A stretch of 64,000 nucleotides of DNA from Palsa-1400 sp036501625 (lineage in GTDB: Bacteria > Verrucomicrobiota > Verrucomicrobiia > Limisphaerales > Palsa-1400): positions 48,227 to 112,226 of the forward strand of contig DASXZY010000077.1 of NCBI GenBank assembly GCA_036501625.1, written 5' to 3'. Below the pieces are notes generated by a model. It ran no database searches. It saw only the letters and a program-made list of their open reading frames with translations, and was not told the DNA's origin. The position numbers and the translations under genes were made by a program. Of the stretch, positions 43,972 to 52,040 are shown in pieces. Positions within the stretch are counted from its first letter, which is position 1; each line of letters starts with the position of its first letter.

Positions 43972-45417
43972 ATGGATACCGCAACAGATACAATCGAGAG
44001 TTTTGTCAAATCCGAGTATAAGTACGGATTTGTCAGCGAGATTGAGACCGAGGCTTTCCCGCCGGGCCTGAACGAGGATGTGGTGCGCAAAATCGCCCGC
44101 GTCAAGGGCGAGCCGGATTTCATGCTCGATTGGCGCCTCAAATCCTACCGCCATTGGCTCACCATGAAGGAGCCGCATTGGCCCAATGTCTTGTATCCGC
44201 CCATCGATTATCAGTCCTATATCTATTATGCGGTGCCCAAGCCGAAGAAAAAGCTCGGCAGCATGGATGAAGTTGATCCCGAAGTGCGCGCGACCTTCGA
44301 GAAATTAGGCATCTCCCTGGACGAACAAAAGCGCCTTTCCAACGTGGCCGTCGATGCAGTGCTGGACAGCGCTTCGGTTGCGACGACCTTCCGGGAGGAA
44401 CTGGCGAAAGTGGGGGTGATCTTTTGCTCGTTCAGCGAGGCGGTCAAACATCATCCAGAATTGGTCAAGAAATATCTTGGCACGGTCGTGCCGCATAACG
44501 ACAATTTCTTCGCTGCCTTGAATTCGGCCGTTTTCAGCGACGGCTCGTTTTGCTACGTGCCCAAAGGCGTGCGCTGCCCGATGGAGCTTTCCACCTATTT
44601 CCGCATGAACACGGCCAACGCGGGCCAATTCGAGCGGACGCTCATCATCGCCGACGAAGGCAGCTACGTTAGCTATCTGGAAGGCTGCACGGCGCCAATG
44701 CGCGACACCAACCAGTTGCACGCGGCGGTGGTCGAGTTGATCGCGCTGGACAACGCGGAAATCAAATATTCGACCGTGCAGAATTGGTATCCGGGCGACG
44801 AAGAGGGCAGAGGAGGCATTTACAATTTCGTGACCAAGCGCGGCAAATGCGCGGGGCGCAATTCCAAAATCTCCTGGACGCAAGTCGAGACCGGTTCGGC
44901 CATCACCTGGAAATATCCCAGCGTGCTGTTGCTGGGAGACCATTCGGTGGGAGAATTTTATTCCGTCGCTTTGACCAACCACCGGCAGCAGGCGGACACG
45001 GGCACCAAGATGATCCACGTCGGGCGCAACACGACCAGCACGATTGTGTCCAAGGGCATTTCAGCCGGGCGCGGGCAGAACAGCTATCGCGGGCTGGTTA
45101 AAATCCGCCCCAGCGCGGCGAACGCCCGCAATTATTCGCAGTGCGATTCGCTGCTGCTGGGCGACCGTTGCGGCGCGCACACGTTCCCTTACCTGGAAGT
45201 GGGCAACAGCACGGCGACGGTTGAGCATGAGGCCTCCACCTCCAAGATCGGCGAAGACCAGATTTTTTATTGCAACCAGCGCGGCATCTCCACTCAGGAC
45301 GCTGTCAATATGATTGTCAACGGCTATTGCAAGGAGGTGTTCAATCATCTGCCGATGGAATTCGCGGTGGAGGCGCAAAAACTCCTCGGCGTAAGCCTGG
45401 AAGGCAGCGTCGGCTGA
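43972..45417 (+). CDS. sufB: Fe-S cluster assembly protein SufB
   Basis: Scaffold subunit of the SufBCD complex on which new Fe-S clusters form, 481 residues, the standard length. Conserved parts are CYVPKGVRCPMELSTYFR, EGCTAPMRD, ALDNAEIKYSTVQNWYPGD, the SKGISAGRGQNSYRGLVK strand and the C-terminal GDRCGAHTFPY with the cluster-binding cysteine. ATG 43972 is the start; the in-frame TTG three codons earlier is inside the inverted repeat. First gene of the SUF operon, directly behind a strong promoter. Confidence 0.97.
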   Translation: MDTATDTIESFVKSEYKYGFVSEIETEAFPPGLNEDVVRKIARVKGEPDFMLDWRLKSYRHWLTMKEPHWPNVLYPPIDYQSYIYYAVPKPKKKLGSMDEVDPEVRATFEKLGISLDEQKRLSNVAVDAVLDSASVATTFREELAKVGVIFCSFSEAVKHHPELVKKYLGTVVPHNDNFFAALNSAVFSDGSFCYVPKGVRCPMELSTYFRMNTANAGQFERTLIIADEGSYVSYLEGCTAPMRDTNQLHAAVVELIALDNAEIKYSTVQNWYPGDEEGRGGIYNFVTKRGKCAGRNSKISWTQVETGSAITWKYPSVLLLGDHSVGEFYSVALTNHRQQADTGTKMIHVGRNTTSTIVSKGISAGRGQNSYRGLVKIRPSAANARNYSQCDSLLLGDRCGAHTFPYLEVGNSTATVEHEASTSKIGEDQIFYCNQRGISTQDAVNMIVNGYCKEVFNHLPMEFAVEAQKLLGVSLEGSVG

Positions 45418-45469
45418 CGCAAACTTCCATGCGAGCGTCCCAACCAGGCTCGCGCAAGCACACTTTTCT

Positions 45470-46246
45470 ATGAGCAAACCGAACATGCTGGAAATTCATA
45501 ATTTGTCCGCCGGAGCGGACGGGAAGGAAATCCTCAAGGGATTGAACCTGACGGTGGGAGCGGGAGAAATCCACGCCATCATGGGGCCGAATGGAAGCGG
45601 CAAAAGCACGCTGGCCCAGGTGCTGGCCGGGCGCGGCGATTATTCCGTCACCAGCGGCAGCGTGACATTCAATGGCGCGCCGCTGCTCGAGATGAAACCG
45701 GAGGAGCGGGCGCGGGCGGGCATTTTTCTGGCTTTCCAGTATCCTGTGGAAATTCCCGGTGTCAACAGCACCGTGTTCCTCAAGGCGGCAGTGAACGAAT
45801 GCCGCAAAGCGCGCGGCGAAGAGGAATTGGACGCGGTCGAGTTCCTGGATATGGTCAAGAAAAAGACCAAGCTGCTCGAACTGCCCCAGGCCCTGCTCAG
45901 CCGCGCGGTCAACGCGGATTTTTCCGGCGGCGAAAAGAAGCGCAATGAGATTTTTCAAATGGCCGTTCTGGAACCCAGGCTGGCCATTCTTGACGAAACG
46001 GATTCCGGCCTGGACATCGACGCGCTGAAAATTGTTTCCAGCGGTGTCAACAAATTGCGCGATCCCAGCCGCTCCATGCTCGTCATCACCCATTACCAGC
46101 GCCTGCTCAATTACATCGTGCCGGATTTTGTGCATGTGCTCGCTCACGGCCAGATCGTCAAGTCCGGCGGCAAGGAATTGGCGCTGGAATTGGAGGCCAG
46201 AGGTTACGATTGGCTGCCCGGCGTGGCCGGCAATGGAAAACCATGA
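45470..46246 (+). CDS. sufC: Fe-S assembly ATPase SufC
   Basis: ABC-type ATPase of the SufBCD scaffold, 258 residues. Walker A GPNGSGKS (residues about 39-46), the signature FSGGEKKRNEIFQM and Walker B LAILDETDSGLDID are all intact; the GGEKKRNE form is specific to SufC. It energises Fe-S cluster build-up on SufB. The stop overlaps the sufD start by four bases. Confidence 0.97.
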   Translation: MSKPNMLEIHNLSAGADGKEILKGLNLTVGAGEIHAIMGPNGSGKSTLAQVLAGRGDYSVTSGSVTFNGAPLLEMKPEERARAGIFLAFQYPVEIPGVNSTVFLKAAVNECRKARGEEELDAVEFLDMVKKKTKLLELPQALLSRAVNADFSGGEKKRNEIFQMAVLEPRLAILDETDSGLDIDALKIVSSGVNKLRDPSRSMLVITHYQRLLNYIVPDFVHVLAHGQIVKSGGKELALELEARGYDWLPGVAGNGKP

Positions 46247-47577
46247 CGGAGACACTTTCAAAAACCGATCAGCCGCCGGCGGCCGCCTCCTTTTTCGCGG
46301 GCGGCATCGCCTGTGGGCCGCCTTGGTTGCAATCGCTGCGACGGCAGGCCCAAGCGCACATGGAGCAAAACGGCTTTCCCACCACGGACCACGAGGAGTG
46401 GCGTTTCACCAACGTCGCGTCGTTGCGGCAATTGCCATTGCATGCCGCCGAATCCGCCGCGCGCGCGATTGGCTTGGAGGAAATCAAACCGTTTCTTTTG
46501 GCGCCCGATGGCTATTGCCTGGTGTTTGTGGACGGGCGGTTTCGCGAGGATTTATCCAACCTTCCCGGCGATGGCGCGGCGTTGCGCGCGGGTAATTTTC
46601 AGTCGCAATGGGAAAATGGCGCGCGGGAATTGGAGGAACATTTGGGCCGCCATGCCCGCACGGACGCGACATTTTTCGCGGCGCTCAACACGGCCAGTTT
46701 TCACGATGGCGCTTATGTCATCGTGCCGGCGAGAACGGAGATTGAGCAGCCGGTGCAATTGCTCTATCTGGCGGCATCCGAGCGGCCGGGCGCCGCGGTG
46801 CAGGCGCGCAATTTGATCGTGGCCGCGCAAGGCGCTTCGGTGAAGGTCATTGAGTCTTACGCCAGTTTGACCGATGCCTCCCACCTGACCAATGCGGTGA
46901 CGGAACTGGCGCTGGCCGAGGACGCGCGGGTGGAACATTGCCGGCTGCAAAATGAAAACGCGCGCGCCTTTCATATCGCCACCGTGCAAGCCACGCAGGG
47001 CCGGCACAGCCATTGGCTCTCCCACTCCATCGCCACTGGCGCGCGGCTGGCCCGCAACCGGATTCAAACTGTTTTCACCGGCGAGGGCGGCGAAGCCATT
47101 CTGAACGGGCTGTATCTGGCGCGCGGTGAACAATTGATCGATCACCATACAGTGGTGGATCACGCCAAGCCGCGCTGCGAAAGCCACGAGTTTTATTTCG
47201 GCATCCTGGCCGGCCGCGCGCGCGGCGTTTTTAATGGGAAAATTTTCGTGCGCCAGGACGCGCAAAAGACCAACGCCAAGCAGACCAACCGCAATCTGGT
47301 CTTGTCGGAGCACGCGATGGTCAATACGAAACCGCAATTGGAGATTTACGCCGACGATGTCAAATGCACGCATGGCGCGACTGTGGGCCAATTAAACGAG
47401 GAGGCGCTTTTCTATTTGCGCTCCCGCGGCATCGGCGCCGAATTGGCGCGGTGCATGTTAATCCGCGCCTTCACCAACGACGCCGTCAAGCGCGTCACCC
47501 TGGAGGCGGCGCGCGCGCATCTGGAACAATTGTTGACGGAGCGTTTCGAGGAGTTGCGCCTCTCATCCCATGAATGA
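46243..47577 (+). CDS. sufD: Fe-S cluster assembly protein SufD
   Basis: Paralogue of SufB that completes the SufBCD complex, 444 residues. N-terminal FPTTDHEEWRFTNV, middle LVFVDGRF and VIVPARTEIEQPVQLLY, and the C-terminal region with HHTVVDHAKPRCESHEFYFGIL, QTNRNLVLSEHA and CTHGATVGQLNEEALFYLRSRGI are typical; the HGAT element holds the His needed for iron uptake. The start ATG overlaps the sufC stop. Confidence 0.96.
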   Translation: MTETLSKTDQPPAAASFFAGGIACGPPWLQSLRRQAQAHMEQNGFPTTDHEEWRFTNVASLRQLPLHAAESAARAIGLEEIKPFLLAPDGYCLVFVDGRFREDLSNLPGDGAALRAGNFQSQWENGARELEEHLGRHARTDATFFAALNTASFHDGAYVIVPARTEIEQPVQLLYLAASERPGAAVQARNLIVAAQGASVKVIESYASLTDASHLTNAVTELALAEDARVEHCRLQNENARAFHIATVQATQGRHSHWLSHSIATGARLARNRIQTVFTGEGGEAILNGLYLARGEQLIDHHTVVDHAKPRCESHEFYFGILAGRARGVFNGKIFVRQDAQKTNAKQTNRNLVLSEHAMVNTKPQLEIYADDVKCTHGATVGQLNEEALFYLRSRGIGAELARCMLIRAFTNDAVKRVTLEAARAHLEQLLTERFEELRLSSHE

Positions 47578-48019
47578 AGACCTGAACGAGCTTTATCAGC
47601 AGGTGATCCTGGATCACAGCCGCAAACCGCGCCATTTCCACGTCCTGCCGGAGGCCAATCGCACGGCGGAAGGGAACAACCCGCTCTGCGGCGACCATTA
47701 CACCGTATATCTCAGGCTGGAGGACGGCATCATTCGTGACATCAGCTTTCAAGGCGAGGGCTGCGCCATTTCCAAGGCGGCTGCTTCCATGATGGCCGAC
47801 CAGCTCAAGGGCAAAACAGCCGGGGACGCCCGCGCCTATTTCACTCAATACCAGAGTATGGTCACGACCGGCAAAATGGATGAGACAGCAATGGGCAAGC
47901 TGTGCGCTTTTGCCGGGGTTTCCCACTTTCCGGCGCGTGTGAAGTGCGCGATATTGCCTTGGCACGCGATGCTGGCCGGGCTGGATGGCACGGCCGCGGC
48001 CTCCACCGACGTGGCGTAA
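47570..48019 (+). CDS. sufU: SufU-type Fe-S scaffold / sulfurtransferase
   Basis: SufU, 149 residues, receives sulfur from SufS. It has NNPLCGDHYTV (Cys, Asp), GEGCAISKAAASMM (Cys) and ARVKCAILPWHAM (Cys), the four zinc/sulfur ligands of the SufU type, and the extra residues between the second and third ligand that separate SufU from IscU. It overlaps sufD by eight bases. The usual partner sufS lies two genes downstream. Confidence 0.94.
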   Translation: MNEDLNELYQQVILDHSRKPRHFHVLPEANRTAEGNNPLCGDHYTVYLRLEDGIIRDISFQGEGCAISKAAASMMADQLKGKTAGDARAYFTQYQSMVTTGKMDETAMGKLCAFAGVSHFPARVKCAILPWHAMLAGLDGTAAASTDVA

Positions 48020-48023
48020 CGGC

Positions 48024-48566
48024 ATGAGTGAGGAGATTACATTAAAGCGCGATTGCGAGGCGGTGCTGATCCCCGCCGGGAGCAAGATCACGCTGCAATC
48101 GGGCGAACGGGTCGCCATCACCCAGGCCTTGGGCGGCAGCTATACCGTCGTCATCAACGGCAACATGGCCCGCATCGACTCCGCCAACGCCGATGCTTTG
48201 GGTCTTGCGCCGGCCGCCGCGCCCGCTCAAACCGCGCCGGCCGATAACACGGTGGTGACCGAGGAAAAAGTGCTGGAGCAATTGCGCACCTGCTACGATC
48301 CCGAAATCCCCGTGAACATCGTCGATCTTGGGCTGGTTTATGATACGCAAATCCTGCCGATGCCAGGCGGCGGCAGCCGCGTCGAAATCAAAATGACTTT
48401 AACCGCGCCCGGTTGCGGAATGGGTCCCGTCCTGCAACAAGATGTCGAGACGAAGGTCTCCGCCATTCCGGGCGTCAAAGAAGCAGGCGTGTTTCTGGTC
48501 TGGGACCCGCCGTGGAACCGCGACATGCTTTCCGAAGCCGCCAAGCTCGAGCTTGGCATGATGTAA
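48024..48566 (+). CDS. sufT: Fe-S assembly protein SufT (DUF59)
   Basis: A 180-residue protein of the SufT type. The N-terminal third (SEEITLKRDCEAVLIPAG...GGSYTVVINGNMARI) is the SufT-specific part; after an Ala/Pro linker comes a DUF59/MIP18 domain with LRTCYDPEIPVNIVDLGLVYD and the functional cysteine in TAPGCGMGP. SufT helps mature Fe-S proteins under high demand. It occurs between sufU and sufS in the same order as in many Verrucomicrobia and Acidobacteria. Confidence 0.93.
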   Translation: MSEEITLKRDCEAVLIPAGSKITLQSGERVAITQALGGSYTVVINGNMARIDSANADALGLAPAAAPAQTAPADNTVVTEEKVLEQLRTCYDPEIPVNIVDLGLVYDTQILPMPGGGSRVEIKMTLTAPGCGMGPVLQQDVETKVSAIPGVKEAGVFLVWDPPWNRDMLSEAAKLELGMM

Positions 48567-48567
48567 T

Positions 48568-49800
48568 GTGACTGAGAACCGGCCAAATTGGGAGGCGTTG
48601 CGGGAGGATTTTCCCATCCTCCGCCAGAAAGTGAACGGCTATCCGCTCGTTTATCTTGACAATGCCGCCACCTCGCAAAAGCCGCGCGCGGTGCTTGAGG
48701 CGCTGGACCATTTTTACCGCAACGACAACAGCAACGTCCATCGCGGCATCCATGAATTGAGCCGCCGCTCGACCGTGGCTTTTGAAGCCGCCCGCGACCG
48801 CGCGGCCAAGTTCCTCAACGCCCGCGGCCCGGACGAAATTGTTTTTACGCGCGGCACGACCGAGGGCATCAACCTGGTCGCGCGCGCCTGGGGCGACAAA
48901 TACGTCAAATCTGGCGATGTGATTCTGCTGACGGAAATGGAGCATCACAGCAACATCGTCCCGTGGCAATTGCTTGCCGAACGCACCGGGGCCAGGCTCC
49001 GCTACGTGCCCGTGACCGGCGACAGCGGATTGCTCGACTTGACTGGCTTGGACGATTTGCTGGCGGGCGCCAAGCTGTTCGCCTTCACCTATGTTTCCAA
49101 CACGCTGGGAACCGTCAATCCCGTCGCGGATTTGTGCGAGCGCGCCCGCAAGCGCGGCATTGCCACGCTGGTCGATGCGGCCCAGGCCGTGGGTCATCGC
49201 CGGGTGGATGTGCGCGAGATCGATTGCGATTTCCTGGTTTTTTCCGGCCACAAAACCTGCGGCCCGACCGGCATCGGCGTGCTTTACGGGCGCCGCGAGG
49301 CCCTGGCTGCCATGCCGCCGTTTCTGGGCGGCGGCGACATGATCGCCAATGTGGATTTTTTCCGCAGCGCCTTCAAAGACCCGCCGCACCGATTCGAAGC
49401 TGGCACGCCTGATTTCGCCTCGGCCATCGGCCTGGGCGCCGCGCTCGAATATATTGACAGCATCGGGTGCGACAACATCGCGCGCCGGGACGAGACCCTG
49501 TCCGCGCTGGCCATCGAGCGGCTCTTGAGCCTGCCGGGGTTGCGGCTGTTCGGGCCGCGCGTCGGGCACGCGGGCGCCGTCAGCTTTTTGTTGAAGGACA
49601 TTCACGCCCACGACGTCGTGACAGTGGCGGACCAGTGCGGGGTGGCGTTGCGCGGCGGGCATCATTGCAATCAGCCGCTCATGAAAAAGCTTGGCGTGGA
49701 ATCGACCGCGCGGGCCAGTTTTAGTTTTTATAACACGCCGGCCGAGGTTGATCGTTTGTTTGACACGCTGGTGGAAATCAGGAAATTTTTTGGCGCATGA
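48568..49800 (+). CDS. sufS: Cysteine desulfurase SufS
   Basis: PLP enzyme that takes sulfur from cysteine for Fe-S assembly, class II, 410 residues. PLP Lys is in FSGHKTCGPTGIGVLYG; NLVARAWG, EMEHHSNIVPWQ and the short catalytic loop LRGGHHCNQPLM with its cysteine are typical. Start GTG at 48568, one base after the sufT stop; no ATG is available. The stop overlaps the next gene by four bases. Confidence 0.96.
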   Translation: MTENRPNWEALREDFPILRQKVNGYPLVYLDNAATSQKPRAVLEALDHFYRNDNSNVHRGIHELSRRSTVAFEAARDRAAKFLNARGPDEIVFTRGTTEGINLVARAWGDKYVKSGDVILLTEMEHHSNIVPWQLLAERTGARLRYVPVTGDSGLLDLTGLDDLLAGAKLFAFTYVSNTLGTVNPVADLCERARKRGIATLVDAAQAVGHRRVDVREIDCDFLVFSGHKTCGPTGIGVLYGRREALAAMPPFLGGGDMIANVDFFRSAFKDPPHRFEAGTPDFASAIGLGAALEYIDSIGCDNIARRDETLSALAIERLLSLPGLRLFGPRVGHAGAVSFLLKDIHAHDVVTVADQCGVALRGGHHCNQPLMKKLGVESTARASFSFYNTPAEVDRLFDTLVEIRKFFGA

Positions 49801-50342
49801 CCGGCACGCTTGATCCGCAGGAAACCATGACGCGCGTCCTGGAAATATTCCCGGGCGCGCAACGGGCTTTGTTCCGCCGCTATCACATCGGCGGATGCGC
49901 AAGCTGCGCGTTTCAGGCGGACGAAACCCTGGCCGGCCTCTGCGCGCGCAACAACCTGGACGTGCCGGAAGTCATCCAGCATCTCCAGGCCAGCCACCTT
50001 GAGGATGAAGCGCTGCAAATTTCGCCGGGAGAACTGGCAGCGTTGCGCCAGGCGGGAACGGTGCGCCTTGTCGATATTCGCAGCCGGGAGGAATTCGAGG
50101 CGGCGCGGATTGAAGGCGCGGCCTTGCTCTCGCAACCGGTCATGCAGGAAATGCTGGGCCGCTGGCCGCGCGAGGAGATGGTCGTGCTCTACGATCATCG
50201 CGGGCGCCAATCGTTGGATGCGGCCGCCTATTTCATGGGGCAGGGATTTAAGAACGTCCGCTGTTTGCGCGGCGGCATCGATGCCTGGTCGCGCGAGGCC
50301 GATGCCAAAATTCCGCGCTACAGACTGGAACTTTCGCCATGA
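49797..50342 (+). CDS. ScdA-N-like plus degenerate rhodanese protein
   Basis: A 181-residue protein in the SUF operon. Residues 1-60 resemble the small DUF542/DUF1858 domain, with a HIGGCASC pair (Cys34, Cys37). A rhodanese fold follows (LVDIRSREEFEAARIEGA). At the active-site loop, where sulfurtransferases have CxxGxR, it reads YDHRGRQS, so Asp replaces the catalytic Cys and it cannot be a classical thiosulfate sulfurtransferase. The N-terminal cysteine pair may take over sulfur or iron binding. Overlaps both neighbours by four bases, so it is a regular operon member. Confidence 0.85.
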   Translation: MTGTLDPQETMTRVLEIFPGAQRALFRRYHIGGCASCAFQADETLAGLCARNNLDVPEVIQHLQASHLEDEALQISPGELAALRQAGTVRLVDIRSREEFEAARIEGAALLSQPVMQEMLGRWPREEMVVLYDHRGRQSLDAAAYFMGQGFKNVRCLRGGIDAWSREADAKIPRYRLELSP

Positions 50343-50842
50343 ACGACGACTATCAAAAGCGGATCGAGGAAGCCTTGCGCGATCCGAAAAACCTGGGCGA
50401 AATGGCCGGGGCCGACGCCGTGGGCACGGCCGGCAGCGCCGCGTGCGGCGACATGGTTCGCCTCTGGATCAAGTTCAAGGAAGAGGCTGGAAAGAAAGTG
50501 GTTGACAGGGCGACGTTCCAAAGTTTTGGCTGCGAAACGGCCATTGCCGTGGCGAGTCTGGCAACCGAAATGATCCGCGGCAAAACGCCGGAGGAAGTCC
50601 TTGCGCTCTCCGCCGAGGAACTCGCCCCCAGCCTCGGCCCGCTGCCGCCGGTCAAGATTCATTGCACGCAATTGGTCGAAAGCGCCCTTCGCTCCGCTTT
50701 GGAGGCCCGGCCCGCCGCCACAGTTCCGGCCGCCGCTCCCGTGCCCGCGACCGCGCCGAGTTTGGTCGATAAATTTACCCAGGCCAGCCAGCCTCCGGGC
50801 AAGCTGAAGGTCGTTTTGCTTGACTCCAATGACAGCCAATGA
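50339..50842 (+). CDS. IscU/NifU-N-type Fe-S scaffold
   Basis: A second scaffold protein, 167 residues, of the NifU N-terminal/IscU class. The ligands are in SAACGDM (Cys and Asp), SFGCETA (Cys) and KIHCTQL (His-Cys). Unlike the SufU at 47570 it lacks the SufU-specific insertion. Its C-terminal third is an Ala/Pro linker followed by a short KLKVVLLDS element of unknown role. Two distinct scaffolds in one SUF operon is unusual. Its stop overlaps the ribBA start. Confidence 0.9.
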   Translation: MNDDYQKRIEEALRDPKNLGEMAGADAVGTAGSAACGDMVRLWIKFKEEAGKKVVDRATFQSFGCETAIAVASLATEMIRGKTPEEVLALSAEELAPSLGPLPPVKIHCTQLVESALRSALEARPAATVPAAAPVPATAPSLVDKFTQASQPPGKLKVVLLDSNDSQ

Positions 50843-52038
50843 AACAGGAATTCGATTCGATTGAATCCGTCCTGGCCGGCGTGCGGAAGGGCCGCATGAT
50901 CGTGGTGGTCGATGACCCCGGCCGGGAAAACGAGGGCGACCTCATCATGGCCGCCGAATGCGCCACCGCCCAGGACATCAACTTCATGGCCAAGCACGGG
51001 CGCGGCCTGATTTGCGTCCCGACCACCTTCGAACGCCTCAAACAGCTCGGCATTGAACAAATGGTGGCGCAAAACACCGAGAGTTTTCGCACCGATTTCC
51101 AGGTCAGTGTCGATGCGGCCAAGGGCGTGACCACGGGCATCAGCGCGGCGGATCGGGCGCGCACGATTGGCATTCTGGCCGATCCGGCGGCGATGCCGGA
51201 GGACCTTGTGCAACCGGGGCATGTGTTCCCGCTCAGGGCCAAGCCGGGCGGGGTCTTGCAGAGGGCCGGCCACACCGAAGCCGCCGTGGATCTGGCCATG
51301 CTGGCCGGGTGCAGGCCCGCCGGAATTCTGTGCGAAATCATGAGCGACGACGGCTCCATGGCGCGCCTGCCGGAATTGAAGCGCTTCGCCCGCCGGCACA
51401 AATTGAAGATTTGCACCATCGCCGATTTGATCCATTACCGCCGCACCCGCGAGAAACTGGTCGAGCGAATCGAAGTGGTGAAACTGCCGACGGCTTACGG
51501 GGATTTCAACCTGCATCTCTACCGTTCCAAAGTGGACGGGCAGCATCACCTGGCCTTGGTGCGGGGCGACGTGGCGGGGAAGAAGAACGTCCTTGTGCGC
51601 GTTCACAGCGAATGTTTGACAGGAGACGTGTTTGGATCGCGCCGCTGCGATTGCGGCCCGCAACTGCACCATGCGCTGCGGCAAATCGCCTCGGCGGGGC
51701 GGGGCGTGCTTGTTTATATGCGGCAGGAAGGGCGGGGCATCGGGCTGGCTTCCAAGATCAAGGCTTACAAATTGCAGGAGCGCGGCTTGGACACCGTCGA
51801 GGCCAATTTGAAACTTGGCTATGGCACCGACCTCCGCGAATACGGCCTCGGCGCGCAGATTCTGGTCGATTTGGGCCTCAAGACCATCTCCCTCCTGACC
51901 AACAATCCGCGCAAGGTCGTGGGGCTGGAAGGCTATGGCCTGGAAATTGTCGAACAGCTTCCGATCAAAATCCGGGCCAACCCCCACAACGCAAAATATC
52001 TAAAGACCAAACGCGAAAAGCTGGGCCACCTGCTGTAA
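50839..52038 (+). CDS. ribBA: Bifunctional DHBP synthase / GTP cyclohydrolase II
   Basis: First step of both branches of riboflavin synthesis, 399 residues. The N-half (RibB) has DDPGRENEGDLIMAAE, HTEAAVDL and CEIMSDDG; the C-half (RibA) has the zinc cysteines in ECLTGDVFGSRRCDCGPQL and YMRQEGRGIGL. Both catalytic halves look intact. It follows the SUF genes with an ATGA overlap, tying flavin and Fe-S synthesis into one transcript; ribH is separate at 54629. Confidence 0.95.
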   Translation: MKQEFDSIESVLAGVRKGRMIVVVDDPGRENEGDLIMAAECATAQDINFMAKHGRGLICVPTTFERLKQLGIEQMVAQNTESFRTDFQVSVDAAKGVTTGISAADRARTIGILADPAAMPEDLVQPGHVFPLRAKPGGVLQRAGHTEAAVDLAMLAGCRPAGILCEIMSDDGSMARLPELKRFARRHKLKICTIADLIHYRRTREKLVERIEVVKLPTAYGDFNLHLYRSKVDGQHHLALVRGDVAGKKNVLVRVHSECLTGDVFGSRRCDCGPQLHHALRQIASAGRGVLVYMRQEGRGIGLASKIKAYKLQERGLDTVEANLKLGYGTDLREYGLGAQILVDLGLKTISLLTNNPRKVVGLEGYGLEIVEQLPIKIRANPHNAKYLKTKREKLGHLL

Positions 52039-52040
52039 AA

